Positions 1 to 9,396 of a stretch of 64,000 nucleotides of DNA are shown piece by piece. Made by a program: the position numbers and the translations under genes. The stretch covers positions 685,001 to 749,000 of the forward strand of contig NZ_CP048796.1 in assembly GCF_010748935.1 (NCBI RefSeq), read 5' to 3'. The notes under the pieces were generated by a model. It did not search any database and had not been told where the DNA came from. It was given only the letters and a program-made list of their open reading frames with translations. Within the stretch, counting starts at the first letter, position 1, and each line of letters begins with the position of its first letter. Origin of the DNA: Providencia vermicola. GTDB lineage: Bacteria > Pseudomonadota > Gammaproteobacteria > Enterobacterales > Enterobacteriaceae.

Positions 1-471
1 GATAGTCGTTTCGCTGCGATGTCAAAACACTATCCTGACGTTAAAGTCGATCAGTTTCATATTGATATTTTTGCCGCGAATTTGGTGAGGATGCCTGAAT
101 TTTATGATGTGGTGGTTGGTTCCAATTTGTTTGGGGATATTTTGTCTGACTTAGGACCTGCTTGCACTGGCACAATTGCTATTGCACCTTCAGCGAATAT
201 TAACCCTGAAAAACAGTTCCCATCAATGTTTGAGCCTGTTCATGGCTCAGCGCCGGATATTGCGGGTAAAAATATTGCTAATCCTATCGGGACGATTTGG
301 GCCGCGGCGATGATGATGCAACATTTGGACTGCCCACACATGCACGATACCATCATGCATGCAGTGGAAACAGTGATAAAAGAGCGTCGCCATTTAACTC
401 GAGATATGGGCGGTAGCGCGAGTACGCAACAACTCGGGCAAGCCATCGCTGAAATGATTTTAGCGAATTAG
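1..471 (+). CDS. dmlA: Tartrate/D-malate dehydrogenase (decarboxylating), C-terminal part
   Basis: The gene enters from the left edge; the frame is open from base 1, so the first Met at 19 is internal. The 150-odd residues are the C-terminal half of an isocitrate/isopropylmalate dehydrogenase-type beta-decarboxylating enzyme. NLFGDILSDLGPACTGTIAI and FEPVHGSAPDIAGKNIANPI are the substrate/NAD-binding segments shared by DmlA and TtuC. The family oxidises D-malate, tartrate or 3-isopropylmalate with NAD and a divalent metal in the cytoplasm; the wording fits DmlA/TtuC better than LeuB. Substrate cannot be settled from this half. A weak hairpin follows the stop before prfC, which is probably a separate transcript. 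Confidence 0.85.
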   Translation, partial: DSRFAAMSKHYPDVKVDQFHIDIFAANLVRMPEFYDVVVGSNLFGDILSDLGPACTGTIAIAPSANINPEKQFPSMFEPVHGSAPDIAGKNIANPIGTIWAAAMMMQHLDCPHMHDTIMHAVETVIKERRHLTRDMGGSASTQQLGQAIAEMILAN

Positions 472-530
472 CCTTATCCTTATAATGTGGCTGAGCGTTA
501 TCGCACTATCTTGTTTACACCTGTTCACGT

Positions 531-558
531 CAGCCTAGGGATTTGCCAACCTAGGTTG
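531..558 (+). terminator. Weak hairpin after dmlA-like gene
   Basis: CAGCCTAGG and CCTAGGTTG form a 9-bp stem (one G-U) about 60 bases after the stop. No T-tract follows, so it is a poor intrinsic terminator and may act only in 3'-end processing. Confidence 0.3.
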
Positions 559-709
559 ATGATGTCAGGCTTTGATTGTTTATAACCCCAAGATCTGAGA
601 AAATAGCCGCCAATTTCGATTAACAAGACGGATTTGCTGAGCTAAGAGCCACCTATTGCCTCTCCTAATGCATGTACAAATCTGTATTCAGACAAAAAAG
701 AACGGTTAA

Positions 710-2299
710 ATGGCAGATCAGAATTTTCTACATGAAGTCAACGCGCGCAGGACATTTGCAATTATTTCTCACCCTGACGCAGGTAAAACCACCATTACTG
801 AAAAAGTATTACTGTTTGGACAAGCTATCCAGCGTGCAGGGACGGTAAAAGGTCGTGGCTCAAACCAACACGCCAAGTCAGACTGGATGGAAATGGAAAA
901 GCAACGTGGTATTTCGATTACAACGTCGGTGATGCAATTTCCTTATCATGATTGTTTAGTTAACTTACTGGATACGCCAGGCCATGAAGACTTCTCTGAA
1001 GATACCTACCGTACATTGACGGCGGTTGACTGCTGCTTGATGGTCATTGATTCAGGTAAAGGGGTTGAGGATAGAACACGTAAATTGATGGAAGTGACGC
1101 GTCTACGTGATACGCCTATCCTGACTTTTATGAATAAACTTGACCGTGATATTCGCGATCCAATGGAATTGATGGATGAAGTTGAAAATGAACTGAATAT
1201 CGCGTGTTGTCCAATCACATGGCCTATTGGTTGCGGTAAATTATTTAAAGGCGTTTATCACCTCTTACGTGATGAAACCATCTTATATCAAACAGGTCAG
1301 GGCCATACCATCCAAGAAGTCCGTATTATTAAAGGGCTAGATAATCCTGAATTAGATAAAGTGGTCGGTGATGAGCTGGCGGCTCAATTACGTGATGAGT
1401 TAGAGCTGGTAAAAGGAGCTTCTCATGAATTTGATCATGAGGCTTTCTTGGAGGGTGAGTTAACCCCAGTCTTCTTTGGTACTGCATTGGGTAACTTTGG
1501 TGTTGACCATATGCTTGATGGCTTAGTGCAATGGGCACCAGCCCCTCAGCCTCGTCAAACAGATGTGCGTAAAGTTGAAGCGACCGAAGAGAAATTTACA
1601 GGTTTCGTCTTCAAAATTCAGGCGAATATGGATCCAAAACATCGTGACCGCGTGGCTTTCATGCGTATTGTTTCAGGTACTTATGAAAAAGGCATGAAGT
1701 TGCGTCAGGTACGCATTAAAAAAGATGTCGTCATTTCGGATGCATTGACCTTTATGGCGGGTGACCGTTCACATGTTGAAAACGCTTATGCAGGTGACAT
1801 TATTGGTTTGCATAATCATGGAACGATTCAAATTGGTGATACTTTTACACAAGGTGAAGATCTGAAATTTACCGGTATTCCAAACTTTGCACCTGAATTA
1901 TTCCGTCGTATTCGTCTGCGTGATCCATTAAAGCAAAAACAGCTGCTAAAAGGCTTAGTCCAGCTATCTGAAGAAGGTGCTGTTCAGGTTTTCCGTCCGC
2001 TAACCAATAACGATTTAATCGTTGGGGCTGTCGGTGTGTTGCAGTTTGACGTTGTTGTTGCACGCTTAAAAAGCGAATACAACGTTGAAGCTATCTATGA
2101 GGCGGTCAACGTATCAACAGCGCGTTGGGTCGAGTGTGATGATGCGAAGAAATTTGAGGAATTTAAGCGTAAGAATGAGCAAAACCTCGCACTTGATGGC
2201 GGCGATAACCTTTCTTATATCGCACCCACAATGGTAAACCTCAATCTGACCAGCGAACGCTACCCAGATGTAAAATTCCGTAAAACTCGCGAGCATTAA
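710..2299 (+). CDS. prfC: Peptide chain release factor 3 (RF3)
   Basis: A GTPase that recycles RF1/RF2 from the ribosome after peptide release. The 529-residue length is that of E. coli RF3. The G domain is at the N terminus: P-loop SHPDAGKTT at about residue 20, switch [10 protein letters not shown] at about 89, and NKLD at about 141. An EF-Tu-like domain II and the RF3 C-terminal domain follow ([20 protein letters not shown] near the end). The start is the ATG opening [10 protein letters not shown]; no strong Shine-Dalgarno sequence is visible. It sits upstream of the BON-domain gene as E. coli prfC sits upstream of osmY, and is closed by a clear terminator. Confidence 0.98.
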   Translation: MADQNFLHEVNARRTFAIISHPDAGKTTITEKVLLFGQAIQRAGTVKGRGSNQHAKSDWMEMEKQRGISITTSVMQFPYHDCLVNLLDTPGHEDFSEDTYRTLTAVDCCLMVIDSGKGVEDRTRKLMEVTRLRDTPILTFMNKLDRDIRDPMELMDEVENELNIACCPITWPIGCGKLFKGVYHLLRDETILYQTGQGHTIQEVRIIKGLDNPELDKVVGDELAAQLRDELELVKGASHEFDHEAFLEGELTPVFFGTALGNFGVDHMLDGLVQWAPAPQPRQTDVRKVEATEEKFTGFVFKIQANMDPKHRDRVAFMRIVSGTYEKGMKLRQVRIKKDVVISDALTFMAGDRSHVENAYAGDIIGLHNHGTIQIGDTFTQGEDLKFTGIPNFAPELFRRIRLRDPLKQKQLLKGLVQLSEEGAVQVFRPLTNNDLIVGAVGVLQFDVVVARLKSEYNVEAIYEAVNVSTARWVECDDAKKFEEFKRKNEQNLALDGGDNLSYIAPTMVNLNLTSERYPDVKFRKTREH

Positions 2300-2317
2300 T
2301 TTTTCCTAATCGCTCAG

Positions 2318-2353
2318 CCCACTACGAAAATGCCTTTTTTTGTAGTGGGTTTT
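2318..2353 (+). terminator. prfC terminator
   Basis: CCCACTAC (2318-2325) pairs with GTAGTGGG (2342-2349), followed by TTTT. An A-run and a T-run inside the loop can extend the stem around a G bulge. Confidence 0.7.
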
Positions 2354-2586
2354 CCCAAACTAAGCATCTATTTTCGAATACTCTCCTGTTTTTTTATCTA
2401 AATATTGCAGATTGCTCTGTCTTTTACGTTTATCTACTTTATTTAAAGGTGTTTTTCCCATAGTCTATAGTTATCAATTGTAATATAAGTGTCGTTAATT
2501 GATTTAATGGCTTGTCTGCCATATTTGACGATAATGCTTTTATTTCAATATTTAAAATCGCAGTAGAGTCGATAAGGAAGGTTCCG

Positions 2587-2997
2587 ATGAAAAATTTAGC
2601 ACTGTTACGTTCTTTCATTGTCATTGGATTAAGTGGTGCTCTGTTTGCATGTAGTTCATCAGCAAACTCTCCATTAAAAGAGCAGGCCTCTGAAACGTGG
2701 GATAGCGCGGTGAAAACGGCAGATATAGCAGGAAAAGACACCAGTGAAGCGATTTCTAGTGGTGTGAATAGTGCCGATAACTACATGGATGACTCCTCTA
2801 TCACTGCTCAGGTCAAAAGTAAGCTACTGACAACCAGTGGCATAGACAGTAATTCTATTTCAGTGAAAACCGTCAAAGGGGTTGTTTACCTTTCTGGTTT
2901 TGTCAAATCCGCTGACCAGATTGATAAGGTTGTACAAGTCGTATCAAGGGTTAATGGTGTAAAATCGGTACAAAACGGTTTAGTCGTAGCAAATTAA
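2587..2997 (+). CDS. Single BON-domain lipoprotein, OsmY-like
   Basis: A 136-residue envelope protein. The start is placed at the ATG at 2587 because it follows AAGGA and gives a proper signal peptide; the reading frame runs further upstream. The N terminus (MKNLALLRSF... ALFAC) ends in a lipobox with Cys about 21, so the protein should be lipid-anchored. Residues about 70-136 form one BON domain (SSITAQVKSKLL, VKGVVYLSGFV, GVKSVQNGLVV), a phospholipid-binding fold. E. coli OsmY, at the same chromosomal position, is soluble and has two BON domains. This is therefore a positional relative with different architecture, closer in plan to a small DolP-type protein. A strong terminator follows. Confidence 0.85.
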   Translation: MKNLALLRSFIVIGLSGALFACSSSANSPLKEQASETWDSAVKTADIAGKDTSEAISSGVNSADNYMDDSSITAQVKSKLLTTSGIDSNSISVKTVKGVVYLSGFVKSADQIDKVVQVVSRVNGVKSVQNGLVVAN

Positions 2998-3077
2998 TGG
3001 ATATATAATTGGCGTAAATCACTCAAATAGTCGTCTATTGAGTTCATTAATCCGCTAACATTATTCGCTAATAGTCG

Positions 3078-3109
3078 AAAACTGGATCTCTTGGTGAGGT
3101 TCAGTTTTT
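3078..3109 (+). terminator. Terminator of the BON lipoprotein gene
   Basis: AAACTGGATCTC and GAGGTTCAGTTT form a 12-bp stem with two G-U pairs and a TTGGT loop, followed by a run of T. Confidence 0.8.
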
Positions 3110-3202
3110 GTATTATTGATAAGTATAAATTGATTTAATTAGCGATAGTGCCGAAGTGTATTGCAGTATTGGGATGCAGAGAGGATCTGTCAGGAGACAT
3201 AT

Positions 3203-4357
3203 ATGGGAAAACATGTATCAGTGACACTTGGCAGCATTGAACCTTTAGCTTTTTACGATGAACTCAATAAAGGTAAGACTGCCCTTATTTGTGAGGGAGG
3301 CGGTCAACGTGGTATTTTCACCGCAGGTGTATTGGATGAGTTCTTAAAAACAGGCTTTAATCCATTTGATATCATGATTGGTACTTCGGCGGGGGCGCAA
3401 AACCTTTCTGCGTATATTTGTGGTCAATATGGCTACGCTCGGCGGGTTATTACCCGTTATACAACAAGCCCACTCTTTTTTAATCCCTTACGTTTTATTC
3501 GAGGTGGTCATCTTATTGATTTAGATTGGCTGGTTGAAAGCACCTCGAAAGAGCTTCCATTACAGATCAAATCTGGGATTGAATTGATGGAAGCGGGGCG
3601 CGAATTCTATATGGGAGCCAGCCGTAGTGATGACTTTGAAGCCGAATTTTTGAAACCTAACGCTGATACATGGTTAGATATCATTCGTGCTTCTAGTGCT
3701 ATTCCGGGCTTTTATCGGATGGGCGTCGAATTTGAAGGCACTCTCTATCATGATGGAGGGATTAGTGCGGCGATCCCTGTTGAAGAAGCATACCGTCGTG
3801 GCGCTGATACGATTGTGGTGATCCGTACTGTTCCTTCTCAGATGTATTTTACCCCCGAATGGGTGAAGAGAATGACGCGTTGGCTGGAGGGTGAAAAATA
3901 TGGCTTACAGCGAATGGCTGCTATGCTAAAAGTTCATCTAAAAAGCTATCGCCGGACACAGGAGTTTATTGAAAACCCACCGGGAGACTTACAGATTTTT
4001 GAAATCTATCCTTCCACGCCACTAAAAAGTAGTGCATTAGGGAGCCGGTTGTCAGCGCTTAATCAGGACTATCATTTAGGGCGTCGCTGTGGGCGTTACT
4101 TTATTGCTGCATTAGGCCATTGTTTTACAATGAATAACAATGGATTAAATCGCTTTAGCTTTGAAAGCGCCGCCCATGAAGAAATACAGATTGCAGAAGA
4201 TTACGCGGAAGCGATCTTTGATGCTAAACATGATGTTGAGTTAGTTGCTCAACGTAAAGCCAAAAAGGCAACGGATACGGCACAGGCGATGATGACGGGA
4301 GCCATGATGGCTGCAAACGAGGAGTCGGAGCAACCGCTGAATAAAAAAAATGACTAA
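3203..4357 (+). CDS. yjjU: Patatin-like phospholipase YjjU
   Basis: A predicted cytoplasmic serine lipid hydrolase of 384 residues. The start is the ATG at 3203 behind CAGGAGA; the frame extends 42 bases upstream without a better site. Patatin hallmarks are present: the glycine-rich oxyanion loop EGGGQRGIFTAGV at about residue 31, the nucleophile elbow GTSAG at about 58, and the DGG of the Ser-Asp dyad at about 190 (LYHDGGISAAIPV). The tail is rich in Ala, Met and Glu and variable. The stop overlaps the yjjV start by 8 bases, so the pair is translationally coupled as in E. coli. The true substrate is not known. Confidence 0.93.
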   Translation: MGKHVSVTLGSIEPLAFYDELNKGKTALICEGGGQRGIFTAGVLDEFLKTGFNPFDIMIGTSAGAQNLSAYICGQYGYARRVITRYTTSPLFFNPLRFIRGGHLIDLDWLVESTSKELPLQIKSGIELMEAGREFYMGASRSDDFEAEFLKPNADTWLDIIRASSAIPGFYRMGVEFEGTLYHDGGISAAIPVEEAYRRGADTIVVIRTVPSQMYFTPEWVKRMTRWLEGEKYGLQRMAAMLKVHLKSYRRTQEFIENPPGDLQIFEIYPSTPLKSSALGSRLSALNQDYHLGRRCGRYFIAALGHCFTMNNNGLNRFSFESAAHEEIQIAEDYAEAIFDAKHDVELVAQRKAKKATDTAQAMMTGAMMAANEESEQPLNKKND

Positions 4358-5132
4358 CCGATTTATTGATACCCATTGCCACTTTGATTTTCCACCTTTT
4401 GTTGGTGCGATTGATGAAAGCCTCTGCTTAGCGGAAAAGGCAGGGGTTACGGATATTATTATTCCGGCGGTCAGTGTTGATAATTTTGAGCGAGTTTGGC
4501 ATTTAGCTCAGCGATACTCACAGCTGCATGCGGCTATTGGCTTTCATCCTCTGTACTTGAATCTCTTTCAAGAACAACATATGGAGACAATGATAGGTTA
4601 TTTACAACAGAATCACGCTAAGTGTGTTGCTGTTGGCGAGATTGGTCTTGATCTCTATATGCAAGAACCGTTGTTTGATTTACAGCAGCAAGTGTTAATC
4701 GCCCAACTAAAATTAGCTAAGCAGTTTGATCTGCCAGTCATCTTACATTCGCGTAAAAGTCATGACCCGCTGGCTGCATTGTTACGTCGCTACCCTGTAC
4801 CTGCATGCGGTGTTATTCATGGTTTTGCAGGCAGCCTATCACAAGCTCAAGCATTTATTAAATTAGGCTATTTCATTGGTGTTGGCGGTACCATTACTTA
4901 TGAAAGAGCAAATAAAACACGTCAAGCGATCGCCAAATTACCCCTAACCTCATTGGTATTTGAAACCGATGCCCCAGATATGCCTGTGTCTGGCTTTCAA
5001 GGTGAGCCAAATCGTCCTGAGCGTATTCAACAGATTTTTCAGTCGTTATGTGAACTACGCCACGAAAGTCCCGATGAAATTGCGCAGCAACTTTACATAA
5101 ATAGCCTATCATTATTTAATCTGTTCAAATAA
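4350..5132 (+). CDS. yjjV: TatD-family metal-dependent hydrolase YjjV
   Basis: A 260-residue TIM-barrel enzyme of the TatD deoxyribonuclease family. Metal ligands can be followed along the chain: DTHCHFD near residue 8, GEIGLDLY at about 95, VILHSRKSHD at about 130, VIHGFAGS at about 155, and ETDAPDMP at about 205. E. coli YjjV is grouped with TatD and YcfH as 3' exonuclease-like proteins; the physiological substrate is uncertain. It overlaps yjjU by 8 bases and shares its transcript. The following gene block (nucleoside uptake and deo) has its own CRP-dependent promoter. Confidence 0.93.
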   Translation: MTNRFIDTHCHFDFPPFVGAIDESLCLAEKAGVTDIIIPAVSVDNFERVWHLAQRYSQLHAAIGFHPLYLNLFQEQHMETMIGYLQQNHAKCVAVGEIGLDLYMQEPLFDLQQQVLIAQLKLAKQFDLPVILHSRKSHDPLAALLRRYPVPACGVIHGFAGSLSQAQAFIKLGYFIGVGGTITYERANKTRQAIAKLPLTSLVFETDAPDMPVSGFQGEPNRPERIQQIFQSLCELRHESPDEIAQQLYINSLSLFNLFK

Positions 5133-5133
5133 A

Positions 5134-5180
5134 AGCCAGATGCATTCACTGTTTTTATGAGAGGTGGGTTTTATCTGGCT
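5134..5180 (+). terminator. Hairpin after yjjV
   Basis: AGCCAGAT (5134-5141) and ATCTGGCT (5173-5180) are perfect complements starting just after the stop. The loop is long and the downstream T-tract is interrupted, so efficiency is uncertain. Confidence 0.45.
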
Positions 5181-5252
5181 AGCTTATTCCCTGCATTTTT
5201 TCACCTCATTATTCTCTCTTTTTGTGCTTTTCAGATTATGTCGATAACTAAA

Positions 5253-5353
5253 TGTGATTTTAATCACAAGAATTGAATTTTTGTTACTTATTACACTATG
5301 TATTTGTGACGAAGATTGCGGGTTCTTGGAAGGGACTAGGTATAATCATCGCA
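5253..5353 (+). promoter_or_regulatory. CRP-dependent, CytR-like promoter of the nucleoside transporter gene
   Basis: TGTGATTTTAATCACA (5253-5268) is a perfect CRP palindrome centred at 5260.5. A half-site TGTGA (5305-5309) begins a weaker CRP match centred at 5312.5, exactly 52 bp downstream. TATAAT lies at 5341-5346, which puts the start near 5353 and the two CRP sites near -41 and -93. That is the geometry of E. coli deoP2 and other CytR/CRP promoters, where CytR binds between the two CRP dimers. CytR binding is inferred from spacing only. Confidence 0.75.
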
Positions 5354-5423
5354 CAAAGAGTCAAGGGAACTTACCAGTTTCCTTTCTACATCAATCTAGC
5401 ATTAAGTGAACAGGGATACTTCC

Positions 5424-6710
5424 ATGCAACTCATTATGAGTCTGGTTGGGATGGCAGTACTGATTGGTATTGCCGTACTATTCTCCAGCAATCGTCGAGC
5501 GATTAAACTCCGTACTGTTGGCGGGGCTTTTCTTATACAGATCGCTATCGGTGCATTTGTACTTTATGTACCAGCAGGTCGTCGCGTATTACAAGGGATG
5601 TCAGATGGCGTTTCTAAAGTTATTAGTTACGGCCAAGATGGCATGAATTTTATTTTTGGCGGCCTTGTTTCCGACAAAATGTTTGAACTGTTTGGCGGTG
5701 GTGGATTTGTTTTCGCTTTACGTGTTCTGCCAATCATTGTGTTCTTCTCTTCATTGATCGCGGTTCTTTATTACCTCGGTATTATGCAACTAGTCATCAA
5801 AGTATTGGGTGGCGGCTTGCAAAAAGTGCTTGGTACCTCCAGAACGGAATCTTTATCTGCTACAGCGAATATCTTTGTTGGGCAGACAGAGGCACCATTA
5901 GTTGTACGTCCTTATATCTCGACCATGACCAATTCCGAATTATTTGCGGTTATGTGTGGTGGTTTGGCTTCTGTAGCAGGCTCTGTATTGGCCGGTTATG
6001 CGCAAATGGGTGTTCCAATGGAATACTTGATTGCTGCATCGTTTATGGCGGCTCCGGGAGGATTACTGTTCGCTAAATTGCTTGTACCCGAAACTGAGGA
6101 AGTGCGTGATAACGTTAATGCGACAGAGTTGGTTGCTGAAGATGAGCGCCCAGCAAACCTGATCGATGCAGCTGCTTCAGGTGCTGCTTCGGGGATGCAA
6201 TTGGCCTTGAACGTAGGTGCAATGTTATTGGCATTTATCGCCTTGATCGCTCTAATTAACGGTATTTTAGGCGGTGTTGGTGGCTTGTTCCATTATCCAC
6301 AACTTTCTTTGGAATTAATTCTGGGATGGGTATTTGCGCCGATAGCTTATTTGATTGGTGTGCCATGGAGTGAAGCAACAGTTGCCGGTTCGTTTATTGG
6401 TCAAAAAGTGGTTGTTAACGAATTTGTTGCCTTTATGAATTTCGGTGAATACATGAAACCGGATGCAGATGTTCTTGCGGCAGGCAAACAGGTACTTTCC
6501 GATCATACTAAAGCGATCATTTCATTTGCACTGTGTGGTTTTGCTAACTTATCTTCGGTGGCTATTTTACTTGGTGGTTTAGGTGGTATGGCACCAAATC
6601 GTCGTAGTGATGTCGCTCGTTTAGGAATGAAAGCTGTTCTGGCGGGTACGCTCTCTAACTTAATGAGTGCGACTATTGCGGGCTTCTTCTTAACACTTGC
6701 AATAATTTAA
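5424..6710 (+). CDS. nupX: NupX-like concentrative nucleoside transporter
   Basis: A 428-residue inner-membrane cation-coupled nucleoside symporter of the CNT family. The start is the ATG at 5424 ([12 protein letters not shown]); an in-frame GTG lies 18 bases upstream. The protein is hydrophobic throughout. It carries the CNT core [13 protein letters not shown] at about residue 155, where E. coli NupC has GQSE, and the C-terminal [12 protein letters not shown] and [11 protein letters not shown] segments. Wording and length match E. coli NupX (YeiJ) and Vibrio CNT better than NupC. It stands where E. coli has yjjW-yjjI, directly before deoC, linking uptake to salvage. A deo-type CRP promoter lies upstream and a terminator separates it from deoC. 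Confidence 0.9.
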   Translation: MQLIMSLVGMAVLIGIAVLFSSNRRAIKLRTVGGAFLIQIAIGAFVLYVPAGRRVLQGMSDGVSKVISYGQDGMNFIFGGLVSDKMFELFGGGGFVFALRVLPIIVFFSSLIAVLYYLGIMQLVIKVLGGGLQKVLGTSRTESLSATANIFVGQTEAPLVVRPYISTMTNSELFAVMCGGLASVAGSVLAGYAQMGVPMEYLIAASFMAAPGGLLFAKLLVPETEEVRDNVNATELVAEDERPANLIDAAASGAASGMQLALNVGAMLLAFIALIALINGILGGVGGLFHYPQLSLELILGWVFAPIAYLIGVPWSEATVAGSFIGQKVVVNEFVAFMNFGEYMKPDADVLAAGKQVLSDHTKAIISFALCGFANLSSVAILLGGLGGMAPNRRSDVARLGMKAVLAGTLSNLMSATIAGFFLTLAII

Positions 6711-6727
6711 TCTCTCGTTTTTTGAGG

Positions 6728-6750
6728 AAGGGCAAATGCCCTTTCTCTTT
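6728..6750 (+). terminator. Terminator after nupX
   Basis: AAGGGCA and TGCCCTT form a compact hairpin 18 bases after the stop, followed by a T-rich run (TTCTCTTTC). Confidence 0.6.
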
Positions 6751-6894
6751 CATTATTTTCAGTTATATTCTTTCTTCTCTTTATTTCATACCGTCAATTT
6801 TGAACTACGCTTAATCAAGTGGATTGATGGCATTGGAAGGCTAAAAAAGACATAAAAAAGCCATTTGAGAGAATAAAACTGAGACTAAATAGCG

Positions 6895-7005
6895 TATAAT
6901 TGCGATATTGTTCACATATTTGTATTTAACAATGTAACGTTCAGGCAATTAATGTGATTTGTAGCACACAAAATAGCCGAGTTCCATGGTCAAATAGCGA
7001 TAAAT
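6895..7005 (+). promoter_or_regulatory. deo operon control region with paired CRP sites
   Basis: Two CRP-type sites lie 52 bp apart: TGCGA-N6-TCACA (6901-6916, centre 6908.5) and TGTGA-N6-GCACA (6953-6968, centre 6960.5). E. coli deoP2 has CRP sites at about -41 and -93 with CytR between them; the same geometry here predicts a start near 7002 with a weak -10 TCAAAT (6990-6995). A TATAAT at 6895-6900 just upstream could serve a second promoter. The leader to deoC is about 175 bases and contains the perfect palindrome TTCTGACAGAA near 7144-7154. I found no clear match to the E. coli DeoR operator. Confidence 0.75.
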
Positions 7006-7178
7006 TAGCTGCTATGGACTGCTAGTTCTCAGAGTGAATGTGCTCTAGGGTATTGTGCGGTGAGAAGGAATTCAGCTGCTACATTCGGGTTTTCGAGTAG
7101 CATCTTTAAGGAACCAAGCCCGCTCGCCAACAAAGAACGTGTTGTTCTGACAGAATTCACAACGTTGGAGAGTTTTTT

Positions 7179-7958
7179 ATGACTGATTTAACTGCTGCTG
7201 CGCAACGCGCGCTGAATCTGATGGATTTAACCACCCTCAATGATGACGATACCGATGAAAAAGTGATCGCGTTGTGTCATCAAGCAAAAAGCCCAGCAGG
7301 CCAAACTGCGGCTATCTGTATCTACCCTCGTTTTATTCCTGTTGCACGTAAAGCACTGCGTGAGCAAGGTACGCCCGAAGTGCGTATCGCAACAGTCACT
7401 AACTTCCCGCATGGAAATGATGACATCGAGATAGCGTTGGCGGAAACACGTGCTGCTATTGCTTATGGTGCAGATGAAGTTGATGTGGTTTTCCCTTATC
7501 GAGCGTTGATGGCTGGTAATGAAAAAATTGGTTTTGATTTAGTGAAAGCGTGCAAAGATGCTTGCGCGGCAGCCAATGTCCTTCTGAAAGTGATTATTGA
7601 AACCGGCGAATTAAAAGATCCTGCACTGATTCGCAAAGCTTCTGAAATCTCAATTAAAGCGGGTGCGGACTTTATTAAAACCTCCACAGGTAAAGTACCG
7701 GTGAATGCCACTCTTGAAAGTGCTGAAATCATGATGCAAGTGATCCATGATATGGGCGTAGCGAAAACCGTTGGTTTTAAACCGGCGGGTGGCGTTCGTA
7801 CTGCTGAAGAAGCTGCTCAATATTTAGCATTAGCAGATAGAATTTTAGGTAAAGACTGGGTCGATGCTCGCCATTTCCGTTTTGGCGCATCAAGTTTATT
7901 AGCTAATCTGTTGAATACACTTGGTTTTGAGACTAAAAAATCAAGCAGTAACTATTAA
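7179..7958 (+). CDS. deoC: Deoxyribose-phosphate aldolase
   Basis: Cleaves 2-deoxyribose-5-phosphate to acetaldehyde and glyceraldehyde-3-phosphate, the last step of deoxynucleoside catabolism. The 259-residue length equals E. coli DeoC. The Schiff-base lysine lies in FIKTSTGK at about residue 167, and the second active-site lysine in [10 protein letters not shown] at about 201. The start is fixed by GGAGAG ahead of ATG ([12 protein letters not shown]). It is the first gene of deoC-deoA-deoB-deoD, 53 bases before deoA, under the paired CRP site region upstream. Confidence 0.98.
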   Translation: MTDLTAAAQRALNLMDLTTLNDDDTDEKVIALCHQAKSPAGQTAAICIYPRFIPVARKALREQGTPEVRIATVTNFPHGNDDIEIALAETRAAIAYGADEVDVVFPYRALMAGNEKIGFDLVKACKDACAAANVLLKVIIETGELKDPALIRKASEISIKAGADFIKTSTGKVPVNATLESAEIMMQVIHDMGVAKTVGFKPAGGVRTAEEAAQYLALADRILGKDWVDARHFRFGASSLLANLLNTLGFETKKSSSNY

Positions 7959-8011
7959 TAATAGTGTGATTAAGCGATTACCTAGATTCTGTTTGAATTA
8001 AGGAGCATACC

Positions 8012-9334
8012 GTGTTTCTGGCACAAGAAATTATCCGTAAAAAACGTGATGGTAAAGTACTGAGTGAAGAAGAAATTCGTTTCTTTATCAATGGAGTACG
8101 AGATAATTCTGTTTCTGAAGGTCAGATAGCCGCATTGGCAATGACCATCTATTTTAATGATATGACAATGGCTGAACGTGTTGCATTAACATTGGCAATG
8201 CGTGATTCAGGCACTGTACTAAATTGGAAATCACTCAATTTAAATGGCCCTCTCGTTGATAAACATTCAACTGGCGGGGTTGGTGATGTGACCTCTTTGA
8301 TGTTAGGCCCAATGGTTGCTGCGTGTGGTGGCTATGTGCCGATGATTTCGGGGCGTGGCTTGGGCCATACCGGAGGAACGCTGGATAAGCTTGAAGCGAT
8401 TCCTAATTTTGATATTTTCCCAGATGATGAGCGTTTCCGTGACATTATCAAAAATGTTGGGGTTGCGATTATCGGGCAGACAAACTCACTGGCACCCGCT
8501 GATAAACGTTTTTATGCAACGCGTGATATCACTGCAACAGTTGATTCTATTCCACTGATTACCGCATCTATTTTAGGCAAAAAATTAGCTGAAGGTCTTG
8601 ATGCCTTAGTGATGGACGTCAAAGTGGGGTCAGGTGCCTTTATGCCAACTTATGAAAAATCAGAGCAGTTGGCTGAGTCTATCGTACAGGTGGCTAATGG
8701 TGCGGGTTGTAAAACAACGGCTTTATTGACCGACATGAACGAAGTACTTGCTTCAAGTGCGGGTAATGCCGTTGAAGTCCGCGAAGCGGTGCAATTTTTA
8801 ACCGGCGAATACCGGAACCCTCGTTTGTACGAAGTCACGATGGCGCTGTGTGTTGAAATGCTTGTATCCGGATCCTTGACTGCAAATAGAGAAGAAGCTC
8901 GCCAGAAATTGCAGGCGGTGTTGGATAATGGACAAGCCGCAGAGATTTTTGGTCGTATGGTGGCGGCTCAAAAAGGCCCAACTGATTTCGTTGAAAACTA
9001 TAACAAGTATTTACCAACAGCCGTATTGCACAAAGCCGTGTATGCGGAGAAATCCGGTATTGTGACGGCAATGGACACCCGTGCGCTGGGTATGTCTGTG
9101 GTGACATTAGGTGGTGGTCGTCGTAAAGCAACTGACTCGATTGATTATAGTGTTGGTTTAAGCGATATCGCGGCACTGGGAACTTCCGTTGATAGCCAAA
9201 CGCCATTAGCGATTATTCATGCAAATAGTGAAAAAGCATGGGAAGATGCAGCAAAAGAAGTACGTGCTGCTATGGTTATTGGTGATAAAAAACCAGAAGT
9301 TTCACCAATGGTTTACCGCCAAATCAGTGAATAA
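8012..9334 (+). CDS. deoA: Thymidine phosphorylase
   Basis: Phosphorolyses thymidine and deoxyuridine to the base and 2-deoxyribose-1-phosphate. The start is a GTG behind AAGGAG, giving [14 protein letters not shown] as in E. coli, so the alternative start is real. At 440 residues it has the E. coli length. The phosphate and pyrimidine-binding segments are intact: [10 protein letters not shown] at about residue 83, [15 protein letters not shown] at about 113, and [12 protein letters not shown] at about 190. Second gene of the deo operon, 62 bases before deoB. Confidence 0.98.
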   Translation: MFLAQEIIRKKRDGKVLSEEEIRFFINGVRDNSVSEGQIAALAMTIYFNDMTMAERVALTLAMRDSGTVLNWKSLNLNGPLVDKHSTGGVGDVTSLMLGPMVAACGGYVPMISGRGLGHTGGTLDKLEAIPNFDIFPDDERFRDIIKNVGVAIIGQTNSLAPADKRFYATRDITATVDSIPLITASILGKKLAEGLDALVMDVKVGSGAFMPTYEKSEQLAESIVQVANGAGCKTTALLTDMNEVLASSAGNAVEVREAVQFLTGEYRNPRLYEVTMALCVEMLVSGSLTANREEARQKLQAVLDNGQAAEIFGRMVAAQKGPTDFVENYNKYLPTAVLHKAVYAEKSGIVTAMDTRALGMSVVTLGGGRRKATDSIDYSVGLSDIAALGTSVDSQTPLAIIHANSEKAWEDAAKEVRAAMVIGDKKPEVSPMVYRQISE

Positions 9335-9396
9335 TTGACAAATAAGTTTTATCAGTGGCACTTCCCTATAGGGAATGATGACGCAGGAGAGAAGTT

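Noticed and set aside
7021-7178. DeoR operator before deoC
   Set aside because: No sequence close enough to the E. coli 16-base palindrome; only the short TTCTGACAGAA palindrome is present.
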